A stretch of DNA of 64,000 bases, from NCBI GenBank assembly GCA_958296045.1, contig CATQHT010000001.1:558001-622000 (forward strand). The letters are read 5' to 3'. Positions 27,266 to 36,792 of the stretch are shown one piece after another (position 1 is the stretch's first letter; every line of letters begins with the position of its first letter). The position numbers and the translations under genes are program-made. Source of the stretch: Rhodothermales bacterium. GTDB taxonomy: Bacteria; Bacteroidota; Rhodothermia; Rhodothermales; Bin80. A model generated the notes under the pieces. It was not told where the DNA came from and did not search any database. It worked only from the letters and a program-made list of their open reading frames with translations.

Positions 27266-30200
27266 TCAAGACTCGCCCTCCATGATTGACCAGACTCGAT
27301 GGTAGCTTGTCCCGCGCTCGCCCATCGCCTTCGTCCAATCGCTCACGTTGGCTGCTCTGAGCCGACCGCGAACTTGGTGGAGCGATTCTCCTGCATTGAC
27401 GGAAAGACCCTTCGCGAGCGCCGGCGCGGCCATCCTTGGCACCCCCAGAAGCCTGAGGGCCACAGCCTCGTCGCTGTTGACACCGTAGTACACCCGCGCC
27501 GGCAGATTCCGGAGGCTTCGTTGCTCGTCGGGAGACAACTCATCAAGAGTATTTCCCAGCGTGAGTGTCTGAAGCGCCGAGAGGCCCCACGATGCGGTTT
27601 GCGTTAACCTTCCGAACACGCCCTGGCAGCACTTGGTCATCGCCTTAACGGGATCGGTTGTAGCTTCATCCTCCTCGCCCGGTTGGCCGAAGAACTCGGT
27701 GGCTATCTCGTGGAGCGGACGGCCCTGCACCCAGGCGCAGATGATTCGGGCAAGCTTGTCTCCGCCCGCCCGTGTCCCGCCAGTGACTTCTCTGAGGGGA
27801 TCTCGCAATTCAGGGACCTCCAAGAGGAGTCCCATCATCTTGCGAAGGTCTTCCCTACGACCGGCAAACAACTCCGGCGACCATACGTCCTCGGGCAGAT
27901 TCTCCCGGCTTAGCCTTCCCAGCGTGGCACTGACCGACTCCCAGGAGAACCCAGTTGCATCGACGAAGCTCAGCGGTTTTCCTTTGATTCTCTCAGCATA
28001 CGCATAAACGCCTTCCACCAACCTGTCCGCCCATCCCGTGTGGCTCTTGCGCAGCGATTGGAAGCCAAGTGTGCCCCGGAGAACCTGCTCGACCTGCGCT
28101 GCAAACTGCTCGTGGTTCCCGATCTGACGGTACGTGTGAGCCAAGTACTGGACAAATGCGGACCAACCGGGCTGATGCGACAGCGACTCCAATCGCAGCA
28201 GGGAGCCGGCTTCCACTGCTGCCTGTACCATCTCGATGAGCGTCGAGTTGAGTTCGCCCACTGAAGCATCGATAAACTGCTCAAGGGCTTGCTGTCTAGC
28301 GTCATCCTTGGCGGCAAGAGCGACAACGCCAAGGTCTTCTTGATCCACACGGCCTGCTCGCCCGGCAATGTTCCAGAAATCTTCGGGAGGCATGTCTTTT
28401 CGGTGTGGCCACTGTCTGAACCGGTATTGGTGGCTGGCGAATACGACACCGGACACCGGAAAATTTACGCCTTGAGCGATTGTGGTCGTTGCAACCAAGA
28501 CCCCCAGCCGATCGTTCTCGGTCAGCCACTCCACGAGCGCGCGCGTGTCCTCGGACATTCCCGCATGGTGAACACCGACGCCATATTCAAGCAAGCTGGC
28601 TAGCGGAAAATCCTGTCCCATTTCGTCGTTGAGGAATCGCCGCACGTGGCCAAGCTCGTCACCTTCTAGCGTCCGCTTGTTCTCCTCCGTCTTCAGTGTA
28701 TTGGCGATACTCCAGGTTGCCGACGGAGTGTCAGCGAGCACAATGACAGTGCCACGCGTCTGAAGGATTTGTGCGGTTGTCGCCGCGATCTTGCCCGGCG
28801 AGTTCTTTACTTTAGACCAGGGTAGACCGAGAGGACGCGGCTCGCCGATGCCAATCTGTTCCGGGATATCGAGGGTGTTGCGTGTCGTGTGTCGAGTGTG
28901 CAGGGACAAGCTGAACTCGCCTCTACGACTGCCTCGGTCCACTCGGACGATCGCCACCACTCGGTCGTTCGGGGTCCAATCGACTCCCATGTCGATGCTC
29001 TTGTTACTGTCAGGGGAGAGCCAGCGGGCAATTTCTGCACCGTTGCGGATGAACGGCGTTAACAAGAGGAATTGCGCATAGCGGCACTCACGGTTGATGG
29101 TCGCCAGCAGGAGCTCCAGCTTGAGTCCACGAGTCTCAGAGGCCAGGCCGTGGGCCTCGTCGACGACGACCAGCGTGAGGGGACGGCCAATCTTGTTCTC
29201 CCATCCGCCGCGCAACATGAGATCCAGCTTCTCAGGGGTGGTCACGAGGATCCGGAACTGTTGCGCCCGGTCGGTCTCGGTCAGCATCCCTGCTTCGAGA
29301 CCATCCACCTCCAACGCCGGACTTACTTTTTCTACGACCGTCCCAAGGCGGGAAAAATCGCGGCGAAGGCGCGTGGTGAGCTGATTTACGAGTGCTCGCG
29401 TCGGGGCTAGGTAGGCAACCCACCCGTTCTCATTATCGAATTGGTTCAACGCTTGGAGGATTCGGAACTCGGCGATGAACGCCTTACCGCTTGAGGTTGG
29501 CAAGCTTACTACGATTGAGCGGTGGCCAGACCCAAGCAGGTCCTCTTCTCTAAGGGTCCGCCTCTGGGGCGGGAGCATCTCGAAGATCGGGCGGGCTCGC
29601 TCGCGAGCTGTAAGCGACTCAACGAATTGGGTGACCCTACTGTTCACGGCGCGCGTCAACGTCCAGATGCTGTTATTCACCATCAAGCGTGCAGTCCGGG
29701 CAAGGAGCCGTGACAGCGTCTCTAGCTCGATCAGCTGGCCACGAGCCGACACGCCAATTGCGCGGTCGAATTGTGCTTCGAGCTGCTGACGAACGTCATA
29801 GTGGCCATCGACTGAGCCCTGCCCGACGTAGGCGGCCAAGATCTCAGCAGCCTTCGCCAGATGGTATTGAGCCATAAGCTCCCACGCTGGCCGGGCATCC
29901 TGGCGAGCCTCTGCTTCTTTCAGGAACGCTGGTTCGACTGCTCGCTGTGCTTCGCGAATGGCGACGATGCGTTCCTGAACAGCATCTAGATCGTCCCATC
30001 CCCTTTTTCGCAGCAGGCGCAACCACACTTCCAATACGGATGACCAGACTCGGACTCCCCAGTAGCCGGTGTCATACGAGAGCGCCGGAAGCTCGGACTC
30101 CGTGACGATGCGCCGGAAATCGACCGAGCGATCACCGAGCACGGCGATGCACCCCAACCGTACGAGCCACTCCGCTGCTGCAATCGGCTCGTCCGGCCTT

Positions 30201-30448
30201 GCCAATGTTCTGGCAATCTGGAATGTCTTCTCAGCGACAGCGCGGAGCTCATCCACACGCCCCTCGTCATCCAGTGCATCGAACAGCTGCAACTCAAGCG
30301 CGTTCGCGACGAACTGGAGATCCTGATCGTCTGTTGGTGGAGCAGGCCCATTCAGAGCGTTACTGAGCCTGCGTCGACTCACCTCCGTCGCGGTCTGGCG
30401 CAGGCGTTCCTCGCCAACTGCAGTTCGAAGCCAGGTCGCGGCGGTCAT
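27266..30448 (-). CDS. Superfamily 2 DEAD/DEAH-box helicase, HamB-like, partner of a nuclease
   Basis: 1060 residues. Helicase core: Walker A region SLPTSSGKAFIAEF near residue 315 (GKA where GKT/GKS is expected), YLAPTRALVNQL, LVTTPEKLDL, VVVDEAHGL near 428, LLLTPFIRNGAEIARWL, VGVHHAGM, VLVATTTIAQGVNFP and WNIAGRAGRVDQED, an order typical of Ski2/Hel308-like helicases. Long helical regions flank the core. The ATG overlaps the stop of the upstream nuclease gene (ATGA). This nuclease-plus-helicase layout resembles Hachiman (HamA-HamB) anti-phage systems. The Walker A alanine may weaken ATP hydrolysis. Helicase call firm, system name tentative. Confidence 0.8.
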   Translation of the reverse strand: MTAATWLRTAVGEERLRQTATEVSRRRLSNALNGPAPPTDDQDLQFVANALELQLFDALDDEGRVDELRAVAEKTFQIARTLARPDEPIAAAEWLVRLGCIAVLGDRSVDFRRIVTESELPALSYDTGYWGVRVWSSVLEVWLRLLRKRGWDDLDAVQERIVAIREAQRAVEPAFLKEAEARQDARPAWELMAQYHLAKAAEILAAYVGQGSVDGHYDVRQQLEAQFDRAIGVSARGQLIELETLSRLLARTARLMVNNSIWTLTRAVNSRVTQFVESLTARERARPIFEMLPPQRRTLREEDLLGSGHRSIVVSLPTSSGKAFIAEFRILQALNQFDNENGWVAYLAPTRALVNQLTTRLRRDFSRLGTVVEKVSPALEVDGLEAGMLTETDRAQQFRILVTTPEKLDLMLRGGWENKIGRPLTLVVVDEAHGLASETRGLKLELLLATINRECRYAQFLLLTPFIRNGAEIARWLSPDSNKSIDMGVDWTPNDRVVAIVRVDRGSRRGEFSLSLHTRHTTRNTLDIPEQIGIGEPRPLGLPWSKVKNSPGKIAATTAQILQTRGTVIVLADTPSATWSIANTLKTEENKRTLEGDELGHVRRFLNDEMGQDFPLASLLEYGVGVHHAGMSEDTRALVEWLTENDRLGVLVATTTIAQGVNFPVSGVVFASHQYRFRQWPHRKDMPPEDFWNIAGRAGRVDQEDLGVVALAAKDDARQQALEQFIDASVGELNSTLIEMVQAAVEAGSLLRLESLSHQPGWSAFVQYLAHTYRQIGNHEQFAAQVEQVLRGTLGFQSLRKSHTGWADRLVEGVYAYAERIKGKPLSFVDATGFSWESVSATLGRLSRENLPEDVWSPELFAGRREDLRKMMGLLLEVPELRDPLREVTGGTRAGGDKLARIICAWVQGRPLHEIATEFFGQPGEEDEATTDPVKAMTKCCQGVFGRLTQTASWGLSALQTLTLGNTLDELSPDEQRSLRNLPARVYYGVNSDEAVALRLLGVPRMAAPALAKGLSVNAGESLHQVRGRLRAANVSDWTKAMGERGTSYHRVWSIMEGES

Positions 30449-31470
30449 GCCCCACCCGCAGCAAGCAAAGCCGGCCAGTGCTCAATAGGTATAGGCAGAT
30501 ACCAGGCGGTGATTTCGATGCGTGTCGGGCTGCCAAGACCCTCTGCGAGCGCCTTGGCCCGGGAAGTCACATCCAGTTCATGGGGCTCTGTATCGCGAAG
30601 AAGGATACCTACCAGAAGGATTTCCTTACCGCGCGACTGGACATAGCGCTGAACCGCCGCTAGATAGAGCGACCGGTGCTCGTCGGATTTGCATCGCGCG
30701 CGAAGCCACTTCAGCAATACACGCTGGATGTCGAGGCGAGTCGCCTCCTCCTTCAGCTGCCACGCCATCCCTCCACTTCCGTTCATCACGCGGGGAGGGG
30801 TTCTAGCATCGGAGGACGTCTTTACCTCCCCAAAAAGCAAGAAGACGTCTTCGCCTTCCTTACAGAAGCCAACTAGGTCCGCCCCCGGCAGACTGGCCCT
30901 TGGTGCCCGGCGGTCACGTACGAGATTCCAAGGCCAGCAGACCTCACGCGTCTCGTCGTCGGAAAGAACGCACTCTGCCAAGGCTTCTCCAATAGCCCAT
31001 GACTTCTCCTCCGCCACTGCTCGGAGGAGAATTTCCACAAACTCAGTCCTCATCCCCGTAGTGGCCATGGCGAGTAGCTCGGCTGCGAACGGGTCGTGGG
31101 TTTCGTCGTCCCCTACCCGCGCACTCACGCGGCCCGCCATGTACGACTTGAAGCGATCCTCATCCGAGACAGCGAAGCCGCGCCACTGAGCGGAGTCCTC
31201 CGATCCCGAGTAGCATAGCTCTGGCGAAAGCGCGGCGACCAAGGCTATGGGCCTCCAGCCAAGCTGGCGGCGGAATTCGGGGCCATAACCTTGGCGCGTA
31301 CGACGGGATATACCAGGGATTGCACCATTCCTAGTTGGCTGTCGGCGATTGCTGCCGAGATGGGACCGCAATATTGATGACTTTTGGCAATAGGAAACGC
31401 TGTTTGTGAAGTCTGGGTATTCAAAGTGGGCGGTGCGAGCCCACATTGGGTCAATAGCGTGCTCACGCAC
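30445..31470 (-). CDS. PD-(D/E)xK-type nuclease, HamA-like, upstream of the helicase
   Basis: 341 residues from the first ATG, but the first 100 look atypical and the true start may be internal; the well-structured part begins near FAVSDEDRFKSYM. The nuclease signature is GADLVGF ... LLFGEVKTSS: Asp 198, Glu 215 and Lys 217 form a D-X16-E-X-K site, with GEALAE at about 161-166 giving the extra upstream acid common in this fold. Coupled to the helicase by ATGA. Likely the effector that cuts DNA when the helicase senses foreign or damaged DNA, by analogy with HamA; similarity to the classic DUF1837 family was not obvious by eye. Confidence 0.65.
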   Translation of the reverse strand: MREHAIDPMWARTAHFEYPDFTNSVSYCQKSSILRSHLGSNRRQPTRNGAIPGISRRTRQGYGPEFRRQLGWRPIALVAALSPELCYSGSEDSAQWRGFAVSDEDRFKSYMAGRVSARVGDDETHDPFAAELLAMATTGMRTEFVEILLRAVAEEKSWAIGEALAECVLSDDETREVCWPWNLVRDRRAPRASLPGADLVGFCKEGEDVFLLFGEVKTSSDARTPPRVMNGSGGMAWQLKEEATRLDIQRVLLKWLRARCKSDEHRSLYLAAVQRYVQSRGKEILLVGILLRDTEPHELDVTSRAKALAEGLGSPTRIEITAWYLPIPIEHWPALLAAGGA

Positions 31471-31661
31471 ATGTTTCCAGACTTATGGCGACCCGTGGAG
31501 CGCTGTTTTGGGCACAATTACGCGTGGGTATCCGCTTAACGCTCTGTGAAGGGGCGATCCTGGCCCGGTGCACCGCCCGAGAATGCCCAGATAGCTGCCG
31601 GTTTTGGGCTAAGTCAACCTCAGCAGCGCTCTACTGCACTGGCAACGCCAGCGAGAGTTGC

Positions 31662-33269
31662 CTAAGCTACTTCGAGTGCGGAGGCCAGACGTACGGGATG
31701 GGTGTGCAGCAGGTAATAGCATATGCCGTCCGTAAGTGCCTGCCAGCTTGCGTCCAGGATGTTTTTGGATACCCCGACGGTATGCCAGCGCCGGTCTCCA
31801 CCGGCCTCATGGTGCTCGATAAGGACGCGTACGGTGGCTTCAGTAGCGCTCTCCGAACCCAACACGCGCACCTTGTAGTCGGCTAAGCGCACCGCGCCCA
31901 GGCGTGGATAAGAGCGACAGAGTGCGGTATGCAACGCGTTCGAAAGCGCATCGACCGGTCCGACGCCCTCTGCGACGGCCAGCTCCCGCTGGCCGCGGAC
32001 AAACACCGCGACGGTCGCTTCCGACCACTGAACGCCCCGCTGGCCCTGTGCGGTATGCACACGAAAGCGATCCAGCGTGAAAGGCACGCGAGCATTGCCA
32101 CGAATGCTTCTGAGCAGAAGCTCCAATGAGGCTTCCGCCCCCTGAAACTCATACCCGAGATGCTCTAGCTGCTTTATGCGCTGCACGGCTTCGCGCGTTT
32201 TGCGTTTACCGACCAGCTCAATGCCGAGCTCTTTGGCTTTGTAGCGTACGTTGGACTGACCCGACAGGTCGGACACGAGCACGCGTCGCTTGTTGCCCAC
32301 CACTGTGGGGTCTAGATGCTCGTATGCGCGCGGCTCTTTCATCACAGCCGACACATGAATGCCACCCTTGTGCGCAAAGGCGCTGCGTCCCACAAACGGC
32401 GCGCGGTCCAACGGCAGCATGTTGGCCACCTCGTCGACGAAGTGTGAGAGGTCTGCCAGCCCTTTGAGCGCCTTGGGCGATACGCACTGGAATCCCATCT
32501 TGGTCTGCAGGCAGGCCACGATGGCACACAGGTCTCCATTACCGACCCTTTCGCCAATGCCGTTGACGGTACCCTGCACATGGCGCGCGCCTGCCTCCAC
32601 CGCCGCCAGCGCGTTGGCCACGCCGCAGCCGCAGTCGTTGTGAGGATGGATGCCCAGCGCGTTAAACCGGCGACTTACCGCTCGAACGATCCGCGCCACT
32701 TCGCTAGGGAGCGTGCCGCCGTTGGTGTCGCACAGCACCAGCACGTCAGCGCCGGCGCTGGCGGCCGCATCCAGCGTCCTTAGCGCATAGGCGGGATCGT
32801 CCTTGTACCCGTCAAAGAAGTGCTCTGCATCGTAGATGACGCGCCGACCTTCGTCGGTCAGAAACCGGATTGTGGAGCCGATCATCTCCAGATTCTCCGC
32901 ACGGGTCACGCCCAGCGCCCGCTCTACATGGAGCGTCCAACTCTTGCCGAAGATGGATACCACGCCGGTGCCCGAAGCCAGAAGCGCCTTCAGGTTGGGG
33001 TCCGAGGCGGGCGTGTTGCCAGACCGCCGCGTAGACCCGAAAGCACAGATGTCCGCGTGCTTCCAGGAGGCCCGGGCGGCCTGCTCGAAAAACTCCTGAT
33101 CCTTAGGGTTGGAGCCCGGCCAGCCGCCTTCAATAACATGGATGCCGAAGGCATCAAGCCGGTGTGCGATGCGCATCTTGTCTGACACGGACAGCGTCAC
33201 ATGCTCGGCCTGCGAACCGTCACGGAGCGTGGTGTCAAACAGCTCTATCATTCCGTTGTTAAGACTCAT
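31662..33269 (-). CDS. cimA: (R)-citramalate synthase
   Basis: 535-residue member of the isopropylmalate/homocitrate synthase family: [70 protein letters not shown], and a C-terminal regulatory domain. The GGWPGSNPKD and LCDTNGG forms are those of CimA proteins rather than LeuA. Condenses pyruvate and acetyl-CoA to citramalate, feeding 2-oxobutyrate for isoleucine through LeuCD and LeuB encoded in the same operon. Starts inside the leuD stop (ATGA). Last gene of the operon. Confidence 0.88.
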   Translation of the reverse strand: MSLNNGMIELFDTTLRDGSQAEHVTLSVSDKMRIAHRLDAFGIHVIEGGWPGSNPKDQEFFEQAARASWKHADICAFGSTRRSGNTPASDPNLKALLASGTGVVSIFGKSWTLHVERALGVTRAENLEMIGSTIRFLTDEGRRVIYDAEHFFDGYKDDPAYALRTLDAAASAGADVLVLCDTNGGTLPSEVARIVRAVSRRFNALGIHPHNDCGCGVANALAAVEAGARHVQGTVNGIGERVGNGDLCAIVACLQTKMGFQCVSPKALKGLADLSHFVDEVANMLPLDRAPFVGRSAFAHKGGIHVSAVMKEPRAYEHLDPTVVGNKRRVLVSDLSGQSNVRYKAKELGIELVGKRKTREAVQRIKQLEHLGYEFQGAEASLELLLRSIRGNARVPFTLDRFRVHTAQGQRGVQWSEATVAVFVRGQRELAVAEGVGPVDALSNALHTALCRSYPRLGAVRLADYKVRVLGSESATEATVRVLIEHHEAGGDRRWHTVGVSKNILDASWQALTDGICYYLLHTHPVRLASALEVA

Positions 33270-33835
33270 GGCGCCATCGGGATTAGCCCCGCCTGGCGAG
33301 CATACGCGAACACGTCGCCCGCTTGGAGGATTCTGGCCACATCACCCAGCGGGCGCAGCGTGAATGAGTCGCCCCGGTCCTCATTGGTCAGGCGTGCCTG
33401 AACGGTGTCTAGCTCCAGCATGTCACCGGTCTGGATGCGAGAAATAAGGCGCTCGATGCATTCAAAAGGGATTAGGAAGCCGCCATCAACCGTGTTGCGG
33501 AAAAAGATGCGCGCATAGCTCTCTGCAATGACTGCCCGCGCGCCCGCCTCCGCCAGGGCAAACGGCGCATGCTCACGCGAGGAACCGCACCCGAAGTTGG
33601 TGCCAGCCACCACGAACGTAAAACGACTCCGAAAGGAGTCTAGCGCCGTGAACGGGACATGTCCCTGGGGCAGGCCCTGCCCGCTTGCTGGCACACCGCT
33701 CATGGCGTAACGGCCGTACAGGCGGCGCTCATCGGGCCGCTTCAGGCTGTACACTAGGTGTTCAGCCGGGATGATCTGGTCCGTATCGATGGCGTCGCCG
33801 ACGACATATGCCTCGCCTCGGATCACACTGTCCAT
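33266..33835 (-). CDS. leuD: 3-isopropylmalate dehydratase small subunit
   Basis: 189-residue swivelling domain of the LeuCD isomerase: DAIDTDQIIPAEHL near the N-terminus, TNFGCGSSREHAPFAL containing the substrate-binding loop, and YARIFFRNTVDGGFL. Acts with LeuC on isopropylmalate and probably also on citramalate made by CimA. The gap to leuC is 31 bases; it overlaps cimA by four. Confidence 0.93.
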   Translation of the reverse strand: MDSVIRGEAYVVGDAIDTDQIIPAEHLVYSLKRPDERRLYGRYAMSGVPASGQGLPQGHVPFTALDSFRSRFTFVVAGTNFGCGSSREHAPFALAEAGARAVIAESYARIFFRNTVDGGFLIPFECIERLISRIQTGDMLELDTVQARLTNEDRGDSFTLRPLGDVARILQAGDVFAYARQAGLIPMAP

Positions 33836-33866
33836 GATAATTTCTTTTGCTGAATTACTGATGTGC

Positions 33867-35159
33867 TTAGCAGAGCACGGTGCGCGGGTCCGTGATCACG
33901 CCCGATAGTGCCGAAGCGGCTACAGTGAGCGGAGATGCCAGATAAACCGAGGCTTGCTTGCTGCCCATGCGGCCTGGGAAGTTCCTGTTGGTCGTCGAGA
34001 TCACCACCTCGTGTCCCATGTTGCGGCCGAACGTGTCTTTGGGCCCCCCAAGGCAGGCGCCACAACTGGCCTGCCCCATCAGGCAGCCCGCGGACTCAAA
34101 GATGCCGTGTAAGGATTCGTCATCATGCATGGTGTGATGCAGTGCACGGCCTATCTCGGTGGTGGCTGGCACGATATAGGTGTCAATCACCACTTCGCGC
34201 CCCTTAAGGATGCGCGCCGCAGCCTCGAAGTCTTCCAGCTTCCCTCCAGTACAGCTGCCCACATAGGCCCGATCCAGGCGGGTGCCCGCCACCTCGCTTA
34301 CCTTGGCCTTGTTGTCGGGTCGGTGCGGTTTGGCGACTACCGGCTCCATCGTACGCACATCGTATCGGTGCTCTGAGTAGTAGCGCGCGCCTGCATCGCT
34401 GTAGACCTCTTCGAAAGGGGCATCGGTGCGCTCGCGCACATAGCGTACAGTCACCTCATCAGGAGCGATAACGCCATTCTTGCCTCCCGCCTCAATAGCC
34501 ATATTCGTGAGCGTCATACGCTCCTGCATAGACAGTGAGTAGACTGCTTCACCGACAAACTCCATGGCACGGTAGGTGGCGCCGTCGCACCCGATGTCGC
34601 CGATGACGGCCAAGATCAAGTCTTTGGCCATCAGGTACGGCGGCAGCGCTCCGTCGAAAATGAACCGCATCGTGTCTGGCACGCGCAGCCAGATCTTGCC
34701 CGTACCCATAATGAGCGCGGCATCGGTATTGCCCACCCCCGTGGAAAACATGCCGAATGCCCCAGAGGTGCAGGTATGGCTGTCGGTACCGATAAGGAGC
34801 GAGCCAGGACGGTTGAACCCCTCCTCAGCCAGCGCCACATGGCATACGCCCTTGTAACGGGGCGTGCCGACATCATAGAAGTGCGGCAGGGACTGCTCCT
34901 GGGCAAACGTGCGCAACAGCTGCACGTTACGATGCGCATGATGGTTGGCCGTAAAGATGTAATGGTCTGGCATCACTACCACACGGTTCGCATCCCATAC
35001 GCGAGCATCTTCCCCGAATTCGCGCTTGAAGATGTCCACCGTGGGCGGTCCACACACGTCGTGCGTCATAAGGATGTCGACATCCACCCAGATGTTTTCG
35101 CCTGGCGTGACGCGCTGGCGCCCAGCATGGCTGGCCAGAATCTTTTCTGTGATCGTCAT
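33867..35159 (-). CDS. leuC: 3-isopropylmalate dehydratase large subunit
   Basis: 430-residue aconitase-type subunit holding a [4Fe-4S] cluster: cluster cysteines in YVGSCTGGKLED and GQASCGACLGG; IGTDSHTCTSGAFGMF and NRNFPGRMGSKQASVYL bind substrate. Its length matches the shorter HACN-like LeuC class rather than the about 466-residue proteobacterial class. Six bases after leuA. Confidence 0.94.
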   Translation of the reverse strand: MTITEKILASHAGRQRVTPGENIWVDVDILMTHDVCGPPTVDIFKREFGEDARVWDANRVVVMPDHYIFTANHHAHRNVQLLRTFAQEQSLPHFYDVGTPRYKGVCHVALAEEGFNRPGSLLIGTDSHTCTSGAFGMFSTGVGNTDAALIMGTGKIWLRVPDTMRFIFDGALPPYLMAKDLILAVIGDIGCDGATYRAMEFVGEAVYSLSMQERMTLTNMAIEAGGKNGVIAPDEVTVRYVRERTDAPFEEVYSDAGARYYSEHRYDVRTMEPVVAKPHRPDNKAKVSEVAGTRLDRAYVGSCTGGKLEDFEAAARILKGREVVIDTYIVPATTEIGRALHHTMHDDESLHGIFESAGCLMGQASCGACLGGPKDTFGRNMGHEVVISTTNRNFPGRMGSKQASVYLASPLTVAASALSGVITDPRTVLC

Positions 35160-35165
35160 CGCCTG

Positions 35166-36785
35166 CTACTTTTCTTGGGGCGTGCCTTGAAACGACTGCA
35201 TGATGCCGTCGCCCACAAACTCCACATGTTTTTCGTCTGTCCTGAACGCTTCCAGCTGATTGAGTGCCCGAATGTAGCTGGTAGCCGAGGCTTGCAGGAC
35301 ATCCGTGCTGCGCGCGACTCCGCGAAAGAAGGAGCCGCTGGCTCCTACCAGCACCGTGACTTCTCCCATGGCGTCGGCGCCTTCGCCCACCGACCGTATC
35401 GCATAGTTGACCAGGTCGTGGTGGCTGCCTGTGGCCTGATCGATGGCTTTGTATATGGCGGCCACGGGTCCGTCGCCGTCGGCGGATTCGCGGCGCGTGG
35501 TGCCCGAGGCCAGGTGCGTCACCAGCACTTCGGCCCGTGGCTGCCGTCCGGTGCCAGCCGACACATGCATCTGGTCCAGCCGGAACCGTTCTGCTGACGG
35601 GCGCCCGGTGGCGCGCCGCGCGAGCTCTTTGAGGTCCTCGTCGTACACCTCTTTCTTCTTATCGGCCAGTGCCACAAACTGCCGGTACAGCACTTCCCGT
35701 TGCTCCTCCGCCACCGCGATGCCGAGCCCTTCGAGTCGACTGAAAAGTCCGTGCCGCCCAGAGTGTCGTCCCAGACGGATAGATTCGGCCCGCTGACCCA
35801 CCTCTTCGGCGCGCATTATCTCATACGTCTCGCGACTCTTGAGCACGCCGTGCTGGTGAATGCCAGCCTCGTGGCTAAAGGCGTTACCTCCCACGATGGC
35901 CTTGTTGGGCGGCACTGAAAAGCCGGTCGCGATAGAAACGAGCCGGCTGACAGGCGTCAACAGGCGTGTCTGGATGCCGGTCTGAGCTCCGAAGTTGTTG
36001 CGACGCACATTGAGCGCCATCACGACTTCTTCTAGAGCGGCGTTGCCCGCCCGCTCACCAATACCATTGATGGTGCACTCCACCTGCCGAGCACCAGCCA
36101 GCACTCCCGCCAGTGAGTTGGCGACCGCCAAGCCTAGATCGTCGTGGCAATGTGTAGATAGCGTGACACTATGGCTGTTGGCACAGCGTTGCCGAACAAG
36201 CTTGAAGAGCTCTGCATACTCGTGGGGCACACAGTAGCCCGTAGTGTCAGGGATGTTGACAGTTGTGGCGCCCGCATCTATCGCAGTGTCGATAACTTCG
36301 ATTAGGTATCCTGGGTCAGTACGTCCCGCGTCCTCGGCGCTGAATTCCACATCGGGCGTGATGGATCGCGCATGGGCCACGGCTTCTGAGGCCATCTGCA
36401 GGACGGTCCGCCGCTTATCCGCTAGCGTTTTGCCGTAACGTGTACTGTGGAACTTGGCCATCAAGTGGATATCGCTGGTAGCGATAAAGGTGTGGATGCG
36501 CCCGTCCACGACGCCCAGAAGAGCCTCGCCTGCGGCTTCAATGTCGGCTGGCAGGGTTCGAGCAAGCGCGCAGATTACCGGGCCTCGTACCTCGTGGGCG
36601 ATGCGCTGGACGGCATCAAACTGCGCCGGCGACGAGACCGGAAACCCTGCCTCGATAATATCCACGTTAAGTCGCGCCAGTTGCCGGGCGATGCGCAGCT
36701 TTTCACTGATTGTCATGGCTGCTCCGGGCGCCTGCTCCCCGTCACGCAGCGTGGTATCGAAAATCTTTACATGGTCAAATGACAT
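35166..36785 (-). CDS. leuA: 2-isopropylmalate synthase
   Basis: First committed step of leucine synthesis, 2-oxoisovalerate plus acetyl-CoA. Start at ATG 36785 ([18 protein letters not shown]), eight bases after the leuB stop; an upstream frame to 36833 would overlap leuB. Motifs: [71 protein letters not shown], and a C-terminal allosteric domain with [20 protein letters not shown]. 539 residues, full length, so leucine feedback inhibition is expected. Confidence 0.95.
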   Translation of the reverse strand: MSFDHVKIFDTTLRDGEQAPGAAMTISEKLRIARQLARLNVDIIEAGFPVSSPAQFDAVQRIAHEVRGPVICALARTLPADIEAAGEALLGVVDGRIHTFIATSDIHLMAKFHSTRYGKTLADKRRTVLQMASEAVAHARSITPDVEFSAEDAGRTDPGYLIEVIDTAIDAGATTVNIPDTTGYCVPHEYAELFKLVRQRCANSHSVTLSTHCHDDLGLAVANSLAGVLAGARQVECTINGIGERAGNAALEEVVMALNVRRNNFGAQTGIQTRLLTPVSRLVSIATGFSVPPNKAIVGGNAFSHEAGIHQHGVLKSRETYEIMRAEEVGQRAESIRLGRHSGRHGLFSRLEGLGIAVAEEQREVLYRQFVALADKKKEVYDEDLKELARRATGRPSAERFRLDQMHVSAGTGRQPRAEVLVTHLASGTTRRESADGDGPVAAIYKAIDQATGSHHDLVNYAIRSVGEGADAMGEVTVLVGASGSFFRGVARSTDVLQASATSYIRALNQLEAFRTDEKHVEFVGDGIMQSFQGTPQEK

Positions 36786-36792
36786 GACTCGC

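Noticed and set aside
31485-31886. 133-codon plus-strand frame between the nuclease and cimA
   Set aside because: More than half is antisense to the conserved end of cimA and the rest has no motif.
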